From SAR202 cluster bacterium (GTDB taxonomy: Bacteria; Chloroflexota; Dehalococcoidia; SAR202; GCA-002694895), in the NCBI GenBank assembly GCA_009391605.1, contig VFGQ01000015.1, forward strand, positions 1 to 10,519: 10,519 bases of DNA, in the 5' to 3' direction. Position numbers and translations under genes: made by a program. This document shows positions 1 to 7,407 of the stretch, piece after piece. Positions within the stretch are counted from its first letter, which is position 1. Each line of letters begins with the position of its first letter. The notes under the pieces were generated by a model. That model searched no databases. It was given only the letters and a program-made list of their open reading frames with translations, and had not been told where the DNA came from.

Positions 1-1582
1 CTTGTTTAGATTTATCATTAGTTGTTAAGTCTGGACTTATTTCTTCCCAGGTTTGTCCACCATTAACAGATTTAAATACTATATTTCCTGCTACATATAA
101 TGTTTCAGAGTCATGTGGAGAAAATTGAATAGGATATGTCCATTGAAATCTATATTTCATTTCATCGGCACCTTTCCCTGTATTTAAAAGAGGCCACACT
201 GTAACTATTCTTACTTGTCCCGTAGAATGATCATATCTCAGCATATTCCCACCTCCACCAGGTGAACTACCAATTGATCCTGAATAAACCAAATTTGAGT
301 CTTCTGGGTCTGTAACTATATAACCACTTTCAGATGTACCTGTTATATAACAATCAGACCACGTAATTGCTCCTGTTTCTGTTCTGTATGGAACACTTAT
401 TGCAGAGTTATCTTGTTGAGTACCATAAACTCTATAAGGAAATTGATTATCTGTATGTACATGATAAAATTGAGATGTTTTCTGATTGTATATTGTTGAC
501 CATGATTCACCGGCATTTAGAGATACGTTAGCACCTCCATCATTCCCTTGAATTAATCGGTTGCTATCATTGGGGTCAATCCAAATATCATGATTATCAC
601 CATGCGGGGTTGGCACTAATTCAAATGTTTTGCCACCATCTGTAGATTTATGACAACTATAGTTCATGACCCATACAGTATTTTCATCCGAAGGATCAGC
701 AAAAATATGTTGATAATACCATGGACGACCTTGTAAATCTTGATCATCTGATACAAGGGACCAGGTTTTACCATAATTTTCAGTTCTATAAACTCCTGTA
801 TCAATTTCAGATTCTATCGTTGCCCATATTCTACCTTCTTTAGCTGGTGATATGGAAACCCCCATTCTACCTTTTAGGCCTTCAGGTAAACCAGGATTTT
901 TAGTTATATTTTCCCAATTGTCTCCTCCGTCAAATGATATATATATCCCAGATTCAGGACCGCCACTATCTAATCTCCAAAAACTTCTTTTGGCTTGCCA
1001 TATTGTAGTTATTAATATTCTTGGATTGCCTGGATCCATACTTAAATCTGCAGCACCGGAATTATTACTAATAAATAACACTTTTTTCCAATTTACTCCT
1101 CCATCAATAGATTTAAATATACCTCTTTCTGAATTAGGTCCAAAAGCATGTCCTAATGCAGCTACGTATACAGTGTTGTGGTCTGTTGGATCAATTCTTA
1201 CTCTGGATATGTGTTTTGTGTCTGACAAACCCATATGTGACCAAGTTCTTCCTGCATCAGTTGACTTATAAACACCATCGCCAGGTGATACATTTCCTCT
1301 AATACAAGCTTCACCAGTTCCTGCGTATAAGACATTGGGATCTGATTCAGAAATTGCTATTGCACCAATTGATGAAGTGTTAAAAAATCCATCTGAAACA
1401 TTTTTCCAACTAATTCCAGCATCGTCAGTTTTCCACACTCCACCTGCACATGCACCAAAATAATATTCATTAATATTTGTTGGATGCCCTGTAACTGCAA
1501 CCGTTCTTCCCCCTCTTGGTGGACCTATGTTTCTCCATTTAAGATTATTTATTACTTCATCTTTTAATATTTGTTTCATCAT
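1..1582 (-). CDS. Asp-box (BNR/sortilin-like) beta-propeller protein, C-terminus cut by window edge
   Basis: The reading frame is open for 527 codons from ATG-1582 to the left edge, so the 3' part of the gene is missing. I translated this strand by hand. The protein is a run of Asp-box repeats of the form S/T-x-D/N-x-G-x-x-W/F, visible near residues 51-59, 106-114, 157-165, 215-223, 266-274, 312-320, 354-361 and 504-512. That is eight hairpins typical of sialidase, GH74 and sortilin-type propellers. The N-terminus (RNIGPPRGGRT, then GACAGGVWKT) resembles a family of about 1,000-residue bacterial proteins annotated as glycosyl hydrolase or WD40/YVTN/BNR-like; the length is from memory. There is no signal peptide, which is odd for a propeller that usually acts outside the cell. 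The first ATG is followed directly by a second (1579). GGGAG at 1586-1590 lies 3 bases from the first and 6 from the second, so 1579 may be the true start. It follows the GGT-like gene by 20 bases, so it is probably the operon's last visible member. The activity is unknown. Confidence 0.88.
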   Translation of the reverse strand, partial: MMKQILKDEVINNLKWRNIGPPRGGRTVAVTGHPTNINEYYFGACAGGVWKTDDAGISWKNVSDGFFNTSSIGAIAISESDPNVLYAGTGEACIRGNVSPGDGVYKSTDAGRTWSHMGLSDTKHISRVRIDPTDHNTVYVAALGHAFGPNSERGIFKSIDGGVNWKKVLFISNNSGAADLSMDPGNPRILITTIWQAKRSFWRLDSGGPESGIYISFDGGDNWENITKNPGLPEGLKGRMGVSISPAKEGRIWATIESEIDTGVYRTENYGKTWSLVSDDQDLQGRPWYYQHIFADPSDENTVWVMNYSCHKSTDGGKTFELVPTPHGDNHDIWIDPNDSNRLIQGNDGGANVSLNAGESWSTIYNQKTSQFYHVHTDNQFPYRVYGTQQDNSAISVPYRTETGAITWSDCYITGTSESGYIVTDPEDSNLVYSGSIGSSPGGGGNMLRYDHSTGQVRIVTVWPLLNTGKGADEMKYRFQWTYPIQFSPHDSETLYVAGNIVFKSVNGGQTWEEISPDLTTNDKSKQ

Positions 1583-1585
1583 TTT

Positions 1586-1590
1586 CTCCC
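1586..1590 (-). promoter_or_regulatory. Shine-Dalgarno (GGGAG) of the Asp-box protein gene
   Basis: GGGAG on the minus strand lies 3 bases upstream of ATG-1582 and 6 bases upstream of ATG-1579. The spacing favours the second ATG by one codon. It sits in the 20-base gap after the GGT-like gene, which supports co-transcription. Confidence 0.6.
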
Positions 1591-1602
1591 TTTTATATTT
1601 TT

Positions 1603-3210
1603 TTACAGACCTACTGCTTGACCGTCTTTTCTAGGTTCAGAACCGGCAATCATTATATTACCATTTGTTTCAATAATCTGACCACCTCCAAACATTGGAG
1701 ATGGGTCATTAACAATTATTTTATGCCCGTAATTTTTGATTTCATTTATTATTGAATCATCAAATATTGATTCCAATAGTACAGTATCTTTTTTTACATC
1801 TTTTTCTGTATCATTCCAAGGTATTACGCTAAATCTTGGCATATCCAAAGCTAATTGAGGCGATTGGTTTTTATCTATTAAATTTGATAAAACTTGGAAA
1901 TGTCCTTGTGCTTGTTGCATACCTCCCATTACACCGTAACAATATTTAAGATCATTATTTTTTGTATTAGTTACCATGCCCGGTATTAGAGTGTGGAATG
2001 GTCTTTTGTTGGGTTCTAAATAATTAGGATGATTTTTATCTAAACTAAAACTAGAGCCTCTGTTTTGCAATGCTATACCAGTATCAGGAACAATAATCCC
2101 TGAGCCAAAACCTTGAAAAAGACTATTTATAAATGAACAACCGTTACCGTCTTTATCGACAGCAGTTACGTATACAGTATTACTTGTATCAACCTTTACG
2201 GTTGGTTCATATGAAACAGCTTTGTTTTTATCTATATACATACGTTTCTCAGAAGCATAATCTTTTGATAGTAATTGTGGTAATACATGTTTGGTAATTT
2301 CAAAATCAGTGATATTAAATAATCCATCTGAAAATGCTGCTTTTACAGATTCTATTTTTAAATGTAATTCTTTAACAGGATCAGAAGTTTCAGTGTTGTT
2401 AAAACCTTCATATATATTTAAAGCCATAAGTACATTTAATCCTTGTGTATTTGGAGGGCATTGCCATACAGTATAGTCTCTGTATTCTGTAGAAATAGGT
2501 TCAACCCAATCAGCCTGATGATTACTTATATCATTTGCAGTAATCCATCCTCCTAGTTTTTGAATATGCTTAGAGATTTTATTAGCTGTATCACCTTTAT
2601 AAAATCCATCAACCCCTTGATCCATTATCAATTTTAATGATTTTGCTAAAGAAGGTAATTTTTTTATTGAAGCAAATTTTGGTGGGCCTGGATTTAAAAA
2701 CTCAGGATAACCTGATTCTTCTTGAATTTTATTGATTGAACCTGCCCATCCTTCTGCAATTACCTCACTGACAGGAAAACCATTTAATGCGTAATCATAT
2801 GCAGGTTCAATTATTGTATTTAGATTTAATTTCCCAAATTTATTTACTATAGTATCCCAGCCTTTTACAGCTCCTGGAATTGAAACTGAAAATGGAGATG
2901 TAGCAGGTATATGATCATAACCCATTTCTATTAATTGTTCAGGATTTGCTAATTCTGGAGATCTTCCGCTAGAATTAAGTGCATATACTTTTTTTTCATC
3001 TGCTTTGTAATATAGTGCAAAAACATCTCCTCCTATTCCTGTAGACATAGGCTCTACAACATTTAATACAGCTGCAGCTGCTACAGCGGCGTCAACCGCA
3101 CTTCCTCCCTTTGCTAAAATATCAGCCCCTGCTTTTGCGGCTAAGGGTTGGCTTGTAGATACTACGCCTTTTGTAGATAAAATATTGGATCTTCTAGAAT
3201 TAAACTTCAT
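1603..3210 (-). CDS. Gamma-glutamyltransferase-family Ntn-hydrolase, probably not a canonical GGT
   Basis: This 535-residue protein spans a whole GGT-type precursor. Members of the family self-cleave before a Thr that becomes the N-terminal nucleophile of the small subunit. The N-terminus holds the family's GVVSTSQPLAAKAGADILAK and GGSAVDAAVAAAAVLNVVEP blocks and MSTGIGGD (residues 15-62). The candidate nucleophile is Thr345 in NTVYVTAVDKDGNG, followed by FGSGI (368-372) and the glycine pair G429-G430 in GVMGGMQQAQG. By eye alignment to E. coli GGT as I remember it, the gamma-glutamyl-binding residues differ. The QMDDF segment reads RGSSF (384-388), the serine pair reads His406-Thr407, and no Arg falls at the R114 position. 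Hydrolase or acylase activity on another amide is therefore as likely as glutathione chemistry. No signal peptide is seen, unlike periplasmic GGT. ATG-3210 has AAAGG about 10 bases upstream (3221-3225). It lies 38 bases after the pyroglutamyl-peptidase gene in the same operon. Confidence 0.88.
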   Translation of the reverse strand: MKFNSRRSNILSTKGVVSTSQPLAAKAGADILAKGGSAVDAAVAAAAVLNVVEPMSTGIGGDVFALYYKADEKKVYALNSSGRSPELANPEQLIEMGYDHIPATSPFSVSIPGAVKGWDTIVNKFGKLNLNTIIEPAYDYALNGFPVSEVIAEGWAGSINKIQEESGYPEFLNPGPPKFASIKKLPSLAKSLKLIMDQGVDGFYKGDTANKISKHIQKLGGWITANDISNHQADWVEPISTEYRDYTVWQCPPNTQGLNVLMALNIYEGFNNTETSDPVKELHLKIESVKAAFSDGLFNITDFEITKHVLPQLLSKDYASEKRMYIDKNKAVSYEPTVKVDTSNTVYVTAVDKDGNGCSFINSLFQGFGSGIIVPDTGIALQNRGSSFSLDKNHPNYLEPNKRPFHTLIPGMVTNTKNNDLKYCYGVMGGMQQAQGHFQVLSNLIDKNQSPQLALDMPRFSVIPWNDTEKDVKKDTVLLESIFDDSIINEIKNYGHKIIVNDPSPMFGGGQIIETNGNIMIAGSEPRKDGQAVGL

Positions 3211-3248
3211 AAATATATTTCCTTTATTAATTATTTCAATTTATAATA

Positions 3249-3914
3249 TTAAATTTTTATTTCTGAGATCTTTGATTTGATAATTTGGTTACTTATGTTT
3301 TCAAGAATGCTAACAATTGCCTTCACAATTCCATTTTCAGATAAAATTGGTAAATCTTCATTAGCTAATATTGGCTCTTTTCCAATATATTCATCTGTAA
3401 AAGGAATGTGTATAAATAGATATTTTGTATTTAAATTTTCATTATTTATTTTATATTGATTCCAGTAAAAGTTTGCATTACACATAAATTTTCCAGCATT
3501 ATTTGATATTGCAGATTTAACATATTTATTAGATAGAATTTCAAGATCATTTAGATTTAGACAACTTAAAAGATCATTTCCATTTGGAATAATGGGATCC
3601 CCATTTAATACAATTCCTTCATTGTCTGGGGCAACTGAACTATATTCATTTTGAGCTAATGATTCAAGATTTAAAGAAGTTCTTGATGCGCCTAATCCTA
3701 AACTCAGTATTATATCTGGATTGCTTTCATACAAATCATAAACTTCTTGTTTTATGGTTGAATATTTACACTGCATTACTTTGGTAGATAAATTTATAAT
3801 ATTTGAATTTTTTAAAATATTTTCTACTTTTACAGACACAGATATAGTGGGGTTATATTTGTATTTATAAAATTGTTCAAAACTAGTTAATATTACATTG
3901 ATTTTATTTGACAT
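3249..3914 (-). CDS. pcp: Pyroglutamyl-peptidase I (peptidase family C15)
   Basis: This 221-residue protein has the family's normal size (about 200-220). Family members are cytosolic cysteine peptidases that remove an N-terminal 5-oxoproline from peptides. All three catalytic positions are visible: Glu84 in LNLESLAQN, Cys145 in AGKFMCNAN and His169 in FIHIPF. Their spacing is close to the Glu80/Cys143/His166 of characterised enzymes. The N-terminal LTSFEQF (residues 10-15) matches the TGFEPF substrate-pocket motif with both Phe kept, but the usual following Gly-Gly is replaced by Tyr-Lys. PDNEG (96-100) and the downstream DPIIPNG are also family features. Sequence identity outside these blocks is low, so the preferred substrate may differ. 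The stop of the AceE-like gene lies 10 bases upstream and the Shine-Dalgarno overlaps that stop, which suggests coupled translation. The partner downstream is the GGT-like hydrolase. Confidence 0.9.
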   Translation of the reverse strand: MSNKINVILTSFEQFYKYKYNPTISVSVKVENILKNSNIINLSTKVMQCKYSTIKQEVYDLYESNPDIILSLGLGASRTSLNLESLAQNEYSSVAPDNEGIVLNGDPIIPNGNDLLSCLNLNDLEILSNKYVKSAISNNAGKFMCNANFYWNQYKINNENLNTKYLFIHIPFTDEYIGKEPILANEDLPILSENGIVKAIVSILENISNQIIKSKISEIKI

Positions 3915-3920
3915 TAATTT

Positions 3921-3926
3921 CCCTTT
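3921..3926 (-). promoter_or_regulatory. Shine-Dalgarno (AAAGGG) of pcp, overlapping the upstream stop codon
   Basis: AAAGGG on the minus strand ends 6 bases before ATG-3914 and overlaps the TAA (3925-3927) of the AceE-like gene. A ribosome finishing the upstream gene stops on top of this site, which favours translational coupling of the two genes. Confidence 0.6.
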
Positions 3927-6225
3927 ATAATTCTAGTAATTTATAGACAGCTTCTTGAATTGAATTTTTATCTAGTCCATAGTATTCATACAAATCTTTT
4001 TGATCACCAGATTGTCCAAATTCTGTTATGCCAAGAGAAATAGATTTGACTCCTAAAGCTGAACCTACCCAGCTTAATGCGTGAGGATGGCCATCAATAA
4101 TGCTTATAGATGGTAATTTACTATGGATTCCTAATATTTTTATTAAATGACTACCGCTTAAACTATTGTTATGAAAATTTCTGTATAGTGGGCCTGGCCC
4201 AGTTATGTTAATTAAATTTGACGTTATTCCTTCTTTTAAAAGCTCTTTTTGTGCTTCAACAACTTCAGAAAACATAGCTCCCATACTAAATAGATTTACT
4301 TTATATTTATCAGAATTTCCAGATATATTTGTATTAAAAAGATATGCTCCGTTAATGACATCTTCTCGTAATGAATTCATGTCTTTTTGATTATTATACT
4401 CATTAAATATATCTTGATTTAATTTAGAAGTAGTTAACCTTAGATATAAAGAAGATATTCGCTTAGATACATTATTCATACCATTTAGAAAAATCCATTC
4501 TAATTCTTTTCCAAAAGCAGGTTCATAATAATCAAGTTCAGGCATTTCCATTCCTATTGATGGCGTTATTAAACTTTGATGTAATCCACCTTCAGGACTT
4601 AATGAAATACCAGAAGGAGTACCAATCATAATAAATTTAGCACCTGAATAAACTCCGAAGAATAAAGCATCTAAACCTCTTCTGATAAAAGGGTCATATA
4701 AAGTGCCTATGGGAATTAAAGTTGAACCGAATAATTCTTCGGTTAATCCTAATTGACCTAAAGCCATAAATAAATTATTTTCAGATATTCCTAATTCAAT
4801 ATGTTGTCCTGATTTAGACATTTCCCAATTAAGTGCTCTTACTAAATCTTCATCTGGTAATTCGGTTGTTTGGTGAGATTGCCAAATACCCATTTTATTT
4901 ATCCAACCACCCAAATTAGTTGAGCTTGCAACATCTGGACTAATCGATACAAATTTGTTTCTTAAATTTTCATCTAATCTCGAATTTTCTGTCATTAATA
5001 GTCCGAAAATTTGTTGAGTAGACATCATATTTTTATAATCATTTTCAAATGAATCAGGGAAATCAATACTAAATTTTTTAACGGGGATATTTCTGGTTAA
5101 TTTGTTGCTTATTTCGACACATTTATTATTTTCAGAGGATCCGTCATTAAACTTTGACCAGATATTGTCATTATCTATATTTAAATTTGTTGCTAATTCA
5201 TTAATTTGAGATTCATTTAAAATAACTGAATGATTTTGCGGGTCACCCACAGATGGTAAATTCCATCCTTTTAAAGTATAAGCAAATATAACTGTAGGTT
5301 TTTTTGACTTTGAAGCTTGTTTAAATGTTTTATCTAAACAATAAAAATCATGTCCACCCAGATTACTAAATATGTCATATAATTGTTCTTCGTCGAAATC
5401 TGATATTAATTTTTCCATTGATAATGAATCTTTTACGCTTTTTGGAAGCCATTCTCTTAAGGCTTCGGATTTTCTCAATAATCTTTGATATAGTTCGTTT
5501 GGCATATCATCTATTGCATTTTTCATTAATTCACCATTAGGTAAATTAAATACATCCTCTAATTTTTTGCCATATTTTGCATCAATAACATTCCAACCAT
5601 TAGCTTCAAACATTTGACGCCATGTTTTAACTCTAATGAATGGAATAATTCTATCCAAGCTTTGTCTATTTAAATCAACTATCCATATAACATTACTAAT
5701 ATCTTCCATAGTTGGGTCAGCAATTGCTTCCCATATAGTTCCTTCATCTAATTCAGCGTCACCCAATAAACTAATAAATCTTGCATTATTTAAATCTTTG
5801 TTAAGCAATGAATGATCTTTTAGATATTGATGAGAAATTGCTGCAAAATTTGGTGCAATAGAACCAATCCCAACAGATCCACCAGAAAAATCAACAATAT
5901 CAGGATCTTTTGTCCTACTTGGATATGATTGCAAACCATGTAATTCTCTTAGGGAAGTTAGATATTTTTTATCTAAATTACCTAAAAGGTATTGAATAGC
6001 ATGAAAAACTGGAGAAGCATGAGGTTTAATAGATACATAATCATATTTTTCAAGGTATTCAAAATATAAATATGTAAGAATAGTTACAACTGAACTACTA
6101 GATGTTTGATGACCGCCAACTTTTAAATCACTTCGGTTTTTTCTAACAGTATTAGCATGGTTAACTAACTGAATAGATAACCATAAAATTCTATCTTGAA
6201 TAGACTCTAAGGTCTTTATATTCAT
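3925..6225 (-). CDS. AceE-like thiamine-diphosphate enzyme (homodimeric 2-oxoacid dehydrogenase E1 / transketolase superfamily)
   Basis: This 766-residue protein carries the three parts of the homodimeric E1 fold. The N-terminal ThDP-binding part has KVGGHQTSS (35-43), KPHASPVFHA (67-76), LQSYPSRTKDPD (98-109) and the cofactor motif GDAELDEG (155-162) closed by LNRQSLD (185-191). A GGHDF block (290-294) precedes PTVIFAYTLKGW. The pyrimidine-binding part has ELGISENN (477-484), in which Glu482 aligns with the Glu that activates the cofactor ring. The C-terminal part ends with EFGQSGDQKDLYEYYGLD (735-752), very like the AceE tail. At 766 residues it is about 120 shorter than E. coli AceE (887, recalled). 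No E2 lipoyl transferase or E3 is in the window, so the substrate (pyruvate, another 2-oxo acid or a ketose phosphate) is open. ATG-6225 has no Shine-Dalgarno; the 63 bases upstream are almost pure A/T. It is the second gene of the minus-strand operon. Confidence 0.87.
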   Translation of the reverse strand: MNIKTLESIQDRILWLSIQLVNHANTVRKNRSDLKVGGHQTSSSSVVTILTYLYFEYLEKYDYVSIKPHASPVFHAIQYLLGNLDKKYLTSLRELHGLQSYPSRTKDPDIVDFSGGSVGIGSIAPNFAAISHQYLKDHSLLNKDLNNARFISLLGDAELDEGTIWEAIADPTMEDISNVIWIVDLNRQSLDRIIPFIRVKTWRQMFEANGWNVIDAKYGKKLEDVFNLPNGELMKNAIDDMPNELYQRLLRKSEALREWLPKSVKDSLSMEKLISDFDEEQLYDIFSNLGGHDFYCLDKTFKQASKSKKPTVIFAYTLKGWNLPSVGDPQNHSVILNESQINELATNLNIDNDNIWSKFNDGSSENNKCVEISNKLTRNIPVKKFSIDFPDSFENDYKNMMSTQQIFGLLMTENSRLDENLRNKFVSISPDVASSTNLGGWINKMGIWQSHQTTELPDEDLVRALNWEMSKSGQHIELGISENNLFMALGQLGLTEELFGSTLIPIGTLYDPFIRRGLDALFFGVYSGAKFIMIGTPSGISLSPEGGLHQSLITPSIGMEMPELDYYEPAFGKELEWIFLNGMNNVSKRISSLYLRLTTSKLNQDIFNEYNNQKDMNSLREDVINGAYLFNTNISGNSDKYKVNLFSMGAMFSEVVEAQKELLKEGITSNLINITGPGPLYRNFHNNSLSGSHLIKILGIHSKLPSISIIDGHPHALSWVGSALGVKSISLGITEFGQSGDQKDLYEYYGLDKNSIQEAVYKLLEL

Positions 6226-6288
6226 TATTAAAAATTTAAATAAATTAATAATAATAAATATAGCAAATGTAAGGATTAATTATCTATA

Positions 6289-6492
6289 TCAGACTGCTTC
6301 TTTTTGAAGGATAGCATAACCAAAAGGCCCTTCGGGGAAATCTGCTGTAATTATTCTATCTAATAAATAACCAGCATCATCACCACAATTTAATAAGTGC
6401 TCAAGTTTAGTATCAAATCGTTCTTCGTCATCATACATAGGTCCAATTGCTATTACTTTATATTTTGGCCTATTAATTTCAAAATCTAACAT
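6289..6492 (-). CDS. Small hypothetical protein, 67 residues, first gene of the minus-strand operon
   Basis: I do not firmly recognise this short acidic protein. Its order of parts is KYKVIAIGPMY (residues 10-20), a helix-like acidic stretch EERFDTKLEHLL, a Gly-Asp turn with a second hydrophobic strand (DAGYLLDRIITADF) and a final strand GYAILQKEA. This strand-helix-strand-strand pattern recalls the DUF4177 type of small protein (K-V...L...G.GW.L....I...I.K), a resemblance too weak to name it. That it is real is supported by AAGG placed 5 bases before ATG-6492, no overlap with any other gene, and a position at the head of a same-strand gene run 63 bases before the AceE-like gene. No signal peptide or membrane segment is seen. 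Confidence 0.6.
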   Translation of the reverse strand: MLDFEINRPKYKVIAIGPMYDDEERFDTKLEHLLNCGDDAGYLLDRIITADFPEGPFGYAILQKEAV

Positions 6493-6518
6493 AAATACCT
6501 TACTATTATTTAGAACGA

Positions 6519-6547
6519 ATGCTAAACTCTATAATCCATCATTGCAA
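6519..6547 (-). promoter_or_regulatory. Candidate promoter for the minus-strand operon
   Basis: On the minus strand, TTGCAA (6547-6542, 4 of 6 matches to the -35 consensus) lies 17 bases from TAGCAT (6524-6519, also 4 of 6). This would place the start about 20 bases before ATG-6492. In such AT-rich DNA partial matches arise by chance, so the call is tentative. Confidence 0.27.
6530..6535 (+). promoter_or_regulatory. Candidate -10 box (TATAAT) of the phosphoesterase-dehydrogenase unit
   Basis: A perfect TATAAT lies 34 bases before ATG-6570, with no convincing -35 hexamer upstream. Transcription would begin near 6542, downstream of the alternative ATG-6519. If this box is real, the upstream start cannot be used from this promoter, which agrees with the homology-based choice of ATG-6570. 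Confidence 0.4.
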
Positions 6548-6569
6548 TATATATAAAGTTCTTAATAAA

Positions 6570-7406
6570 ATGAAATTTATCGTAGCGGCTGACACACAAT
6601 TGGGTTTATATTCACATTTTAGTAATATAAAAAGTAAATCAGAAATCAGATCGGATTCCAAAGAATTTGTAAAATTAGATTTTTTAAATTTAAAACCCAC
6701 TAGTTCACTTGATTTCGAAATATCAAATTTCAATACACTATTAAATGAAATAAATGACGAAAAATTTTTGTTTTTAACAATTTTAGGTGATTTGATAAAT
6801 GATGCAGATGATCAAACTCAATTCAATGCATTCCAGGCAACTATTAATAATTTTAGTATGAATCGAAAAATATATTTAGTACCTGGGAATCATGATGTCT
6901 GCATACCTGCTAAAGAAGATAAAATAACAAATGATTCCTTGAAACTTTATAGATCAAGGTATGGCCCCGATTACTATAAAGTAGAATATGATAATTTAAA
7001 ATTAATTTTTTTAAATTCATCTATATTCAGAAATTACAATAATTTTTCTGAAGATTATGATAATCAATTGAATTTACTAAAAAATAGTATTAATGGTTAT
7101 GATGAAGATTTGTTTATTTTTATGCATCATCCATTATATGCGGAGGATATACATGAAGGTAAAAACACTTGGAATATTGATAAGAAAGCTAGACTTGAAA
7201 TTATTGATATATTAAGTAATCATACTAAATCTGTTTATATATTTTCTGGACACATGCATCAAAACAAAATAAATAATTATAAAAATATTCAAAATATAAT
7301 TGTCTCAAGTATTGGTGTTCCATTAGGTAACGATCCCTCAGGTTACTATTATGTTAAATATGAAAATAACAATCTTGAATATAAATTTAAAATATTAGGA
7401 GGATAA
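6570..7406 (+). CDS. Calcineurin-like metallophosphoesterase, CPPED1/CSTP1-like
   Basis: This 278-residue phosphoesterase starts at ATG-6570, because MKFIVAADTQLGL is where the family's first strand begins. ATG-6519 would add 17 residues with no family resemblance. The metal-site motifs occur in order: D8-x-Q10, G73-D74, G106-N107-H108-D109, H186-H187-P188 and G227-H228-M229-H230. Gln in place of the His of the usual D-x-H is a mark of the CPPED1 (CSTP1) branch. Further similarity to human CPPED1 as I remember it covers the middle (YGPDYY, LNSSIF) and the end (IVSSIGVPLGNDPSG, residues 244-258). Human CPPED1 is reported to act on a phosphoprotein; the bacterial substrate is unknown. ATG-6570 has no clear Shine-Dalgarno. 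The stop is one base before the dehydrogenase start, so the two are probably co-translated. There is no signal peptide. Confidence 0.87.
   Translation: MKFIVAADTQLGLYSHFSNIKSKSEIRSDSKEFVKLDFLNLKPTSSLDFEISNFNTLLNEINDEKFLFLTILGDLINDADDQTQFNAFQATINNFSMNRKIYLVPGNHDVCIPAKEDKITNDSLKLYRSRYGPDYYKVEYDNLKLIFLNSSIFRNYNNFSEDYDNQLNLLKNSINGYDEDLFIFMHHPLYAEDIHEGKNTWNIDKKARLEIIDILSNHTKSVYIFSGHMHQNKINNYKNIQNIIVSSIGVPLGNDPSGYYYVKYENNNLEYKFKILGG
7397..7402 (+). promoter_or_regulatory. Perfect Shine-Dalgarno (AGGAGG) of the alcohol dehydrogenase, inside the phosphoesterase gene
   Basis: AGGAGG lies within the last sense codons of the phosphoesterase, whose final Gly-Gly it encodes, and ends 5 bases before ATG-7408. 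It is the strongest ribosome site in the window. It makes the second gene likely to be expressed at least as well as the first, with coupled translation. Confidence 0.85.
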
Positions 7407-7407
7407 A

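Noticed and set aside
852..1271. A 139-codon plus-strand open frame
   Set aside because: It lies wholly antisense to the Asp-box protein gene, whose minus-strand frame is uninterrupted with clear repeats. The plus-strand translation resembles nothing.
6226..6288. AT-rich 63-base gap that might hold a promoter or terminator
   Set aside because: It is nearly all A/T, so -10-like hexamers occur everywhere, and I found no GC stem for a hairpin. The flanking genes run the same way, and neither element can be supported.
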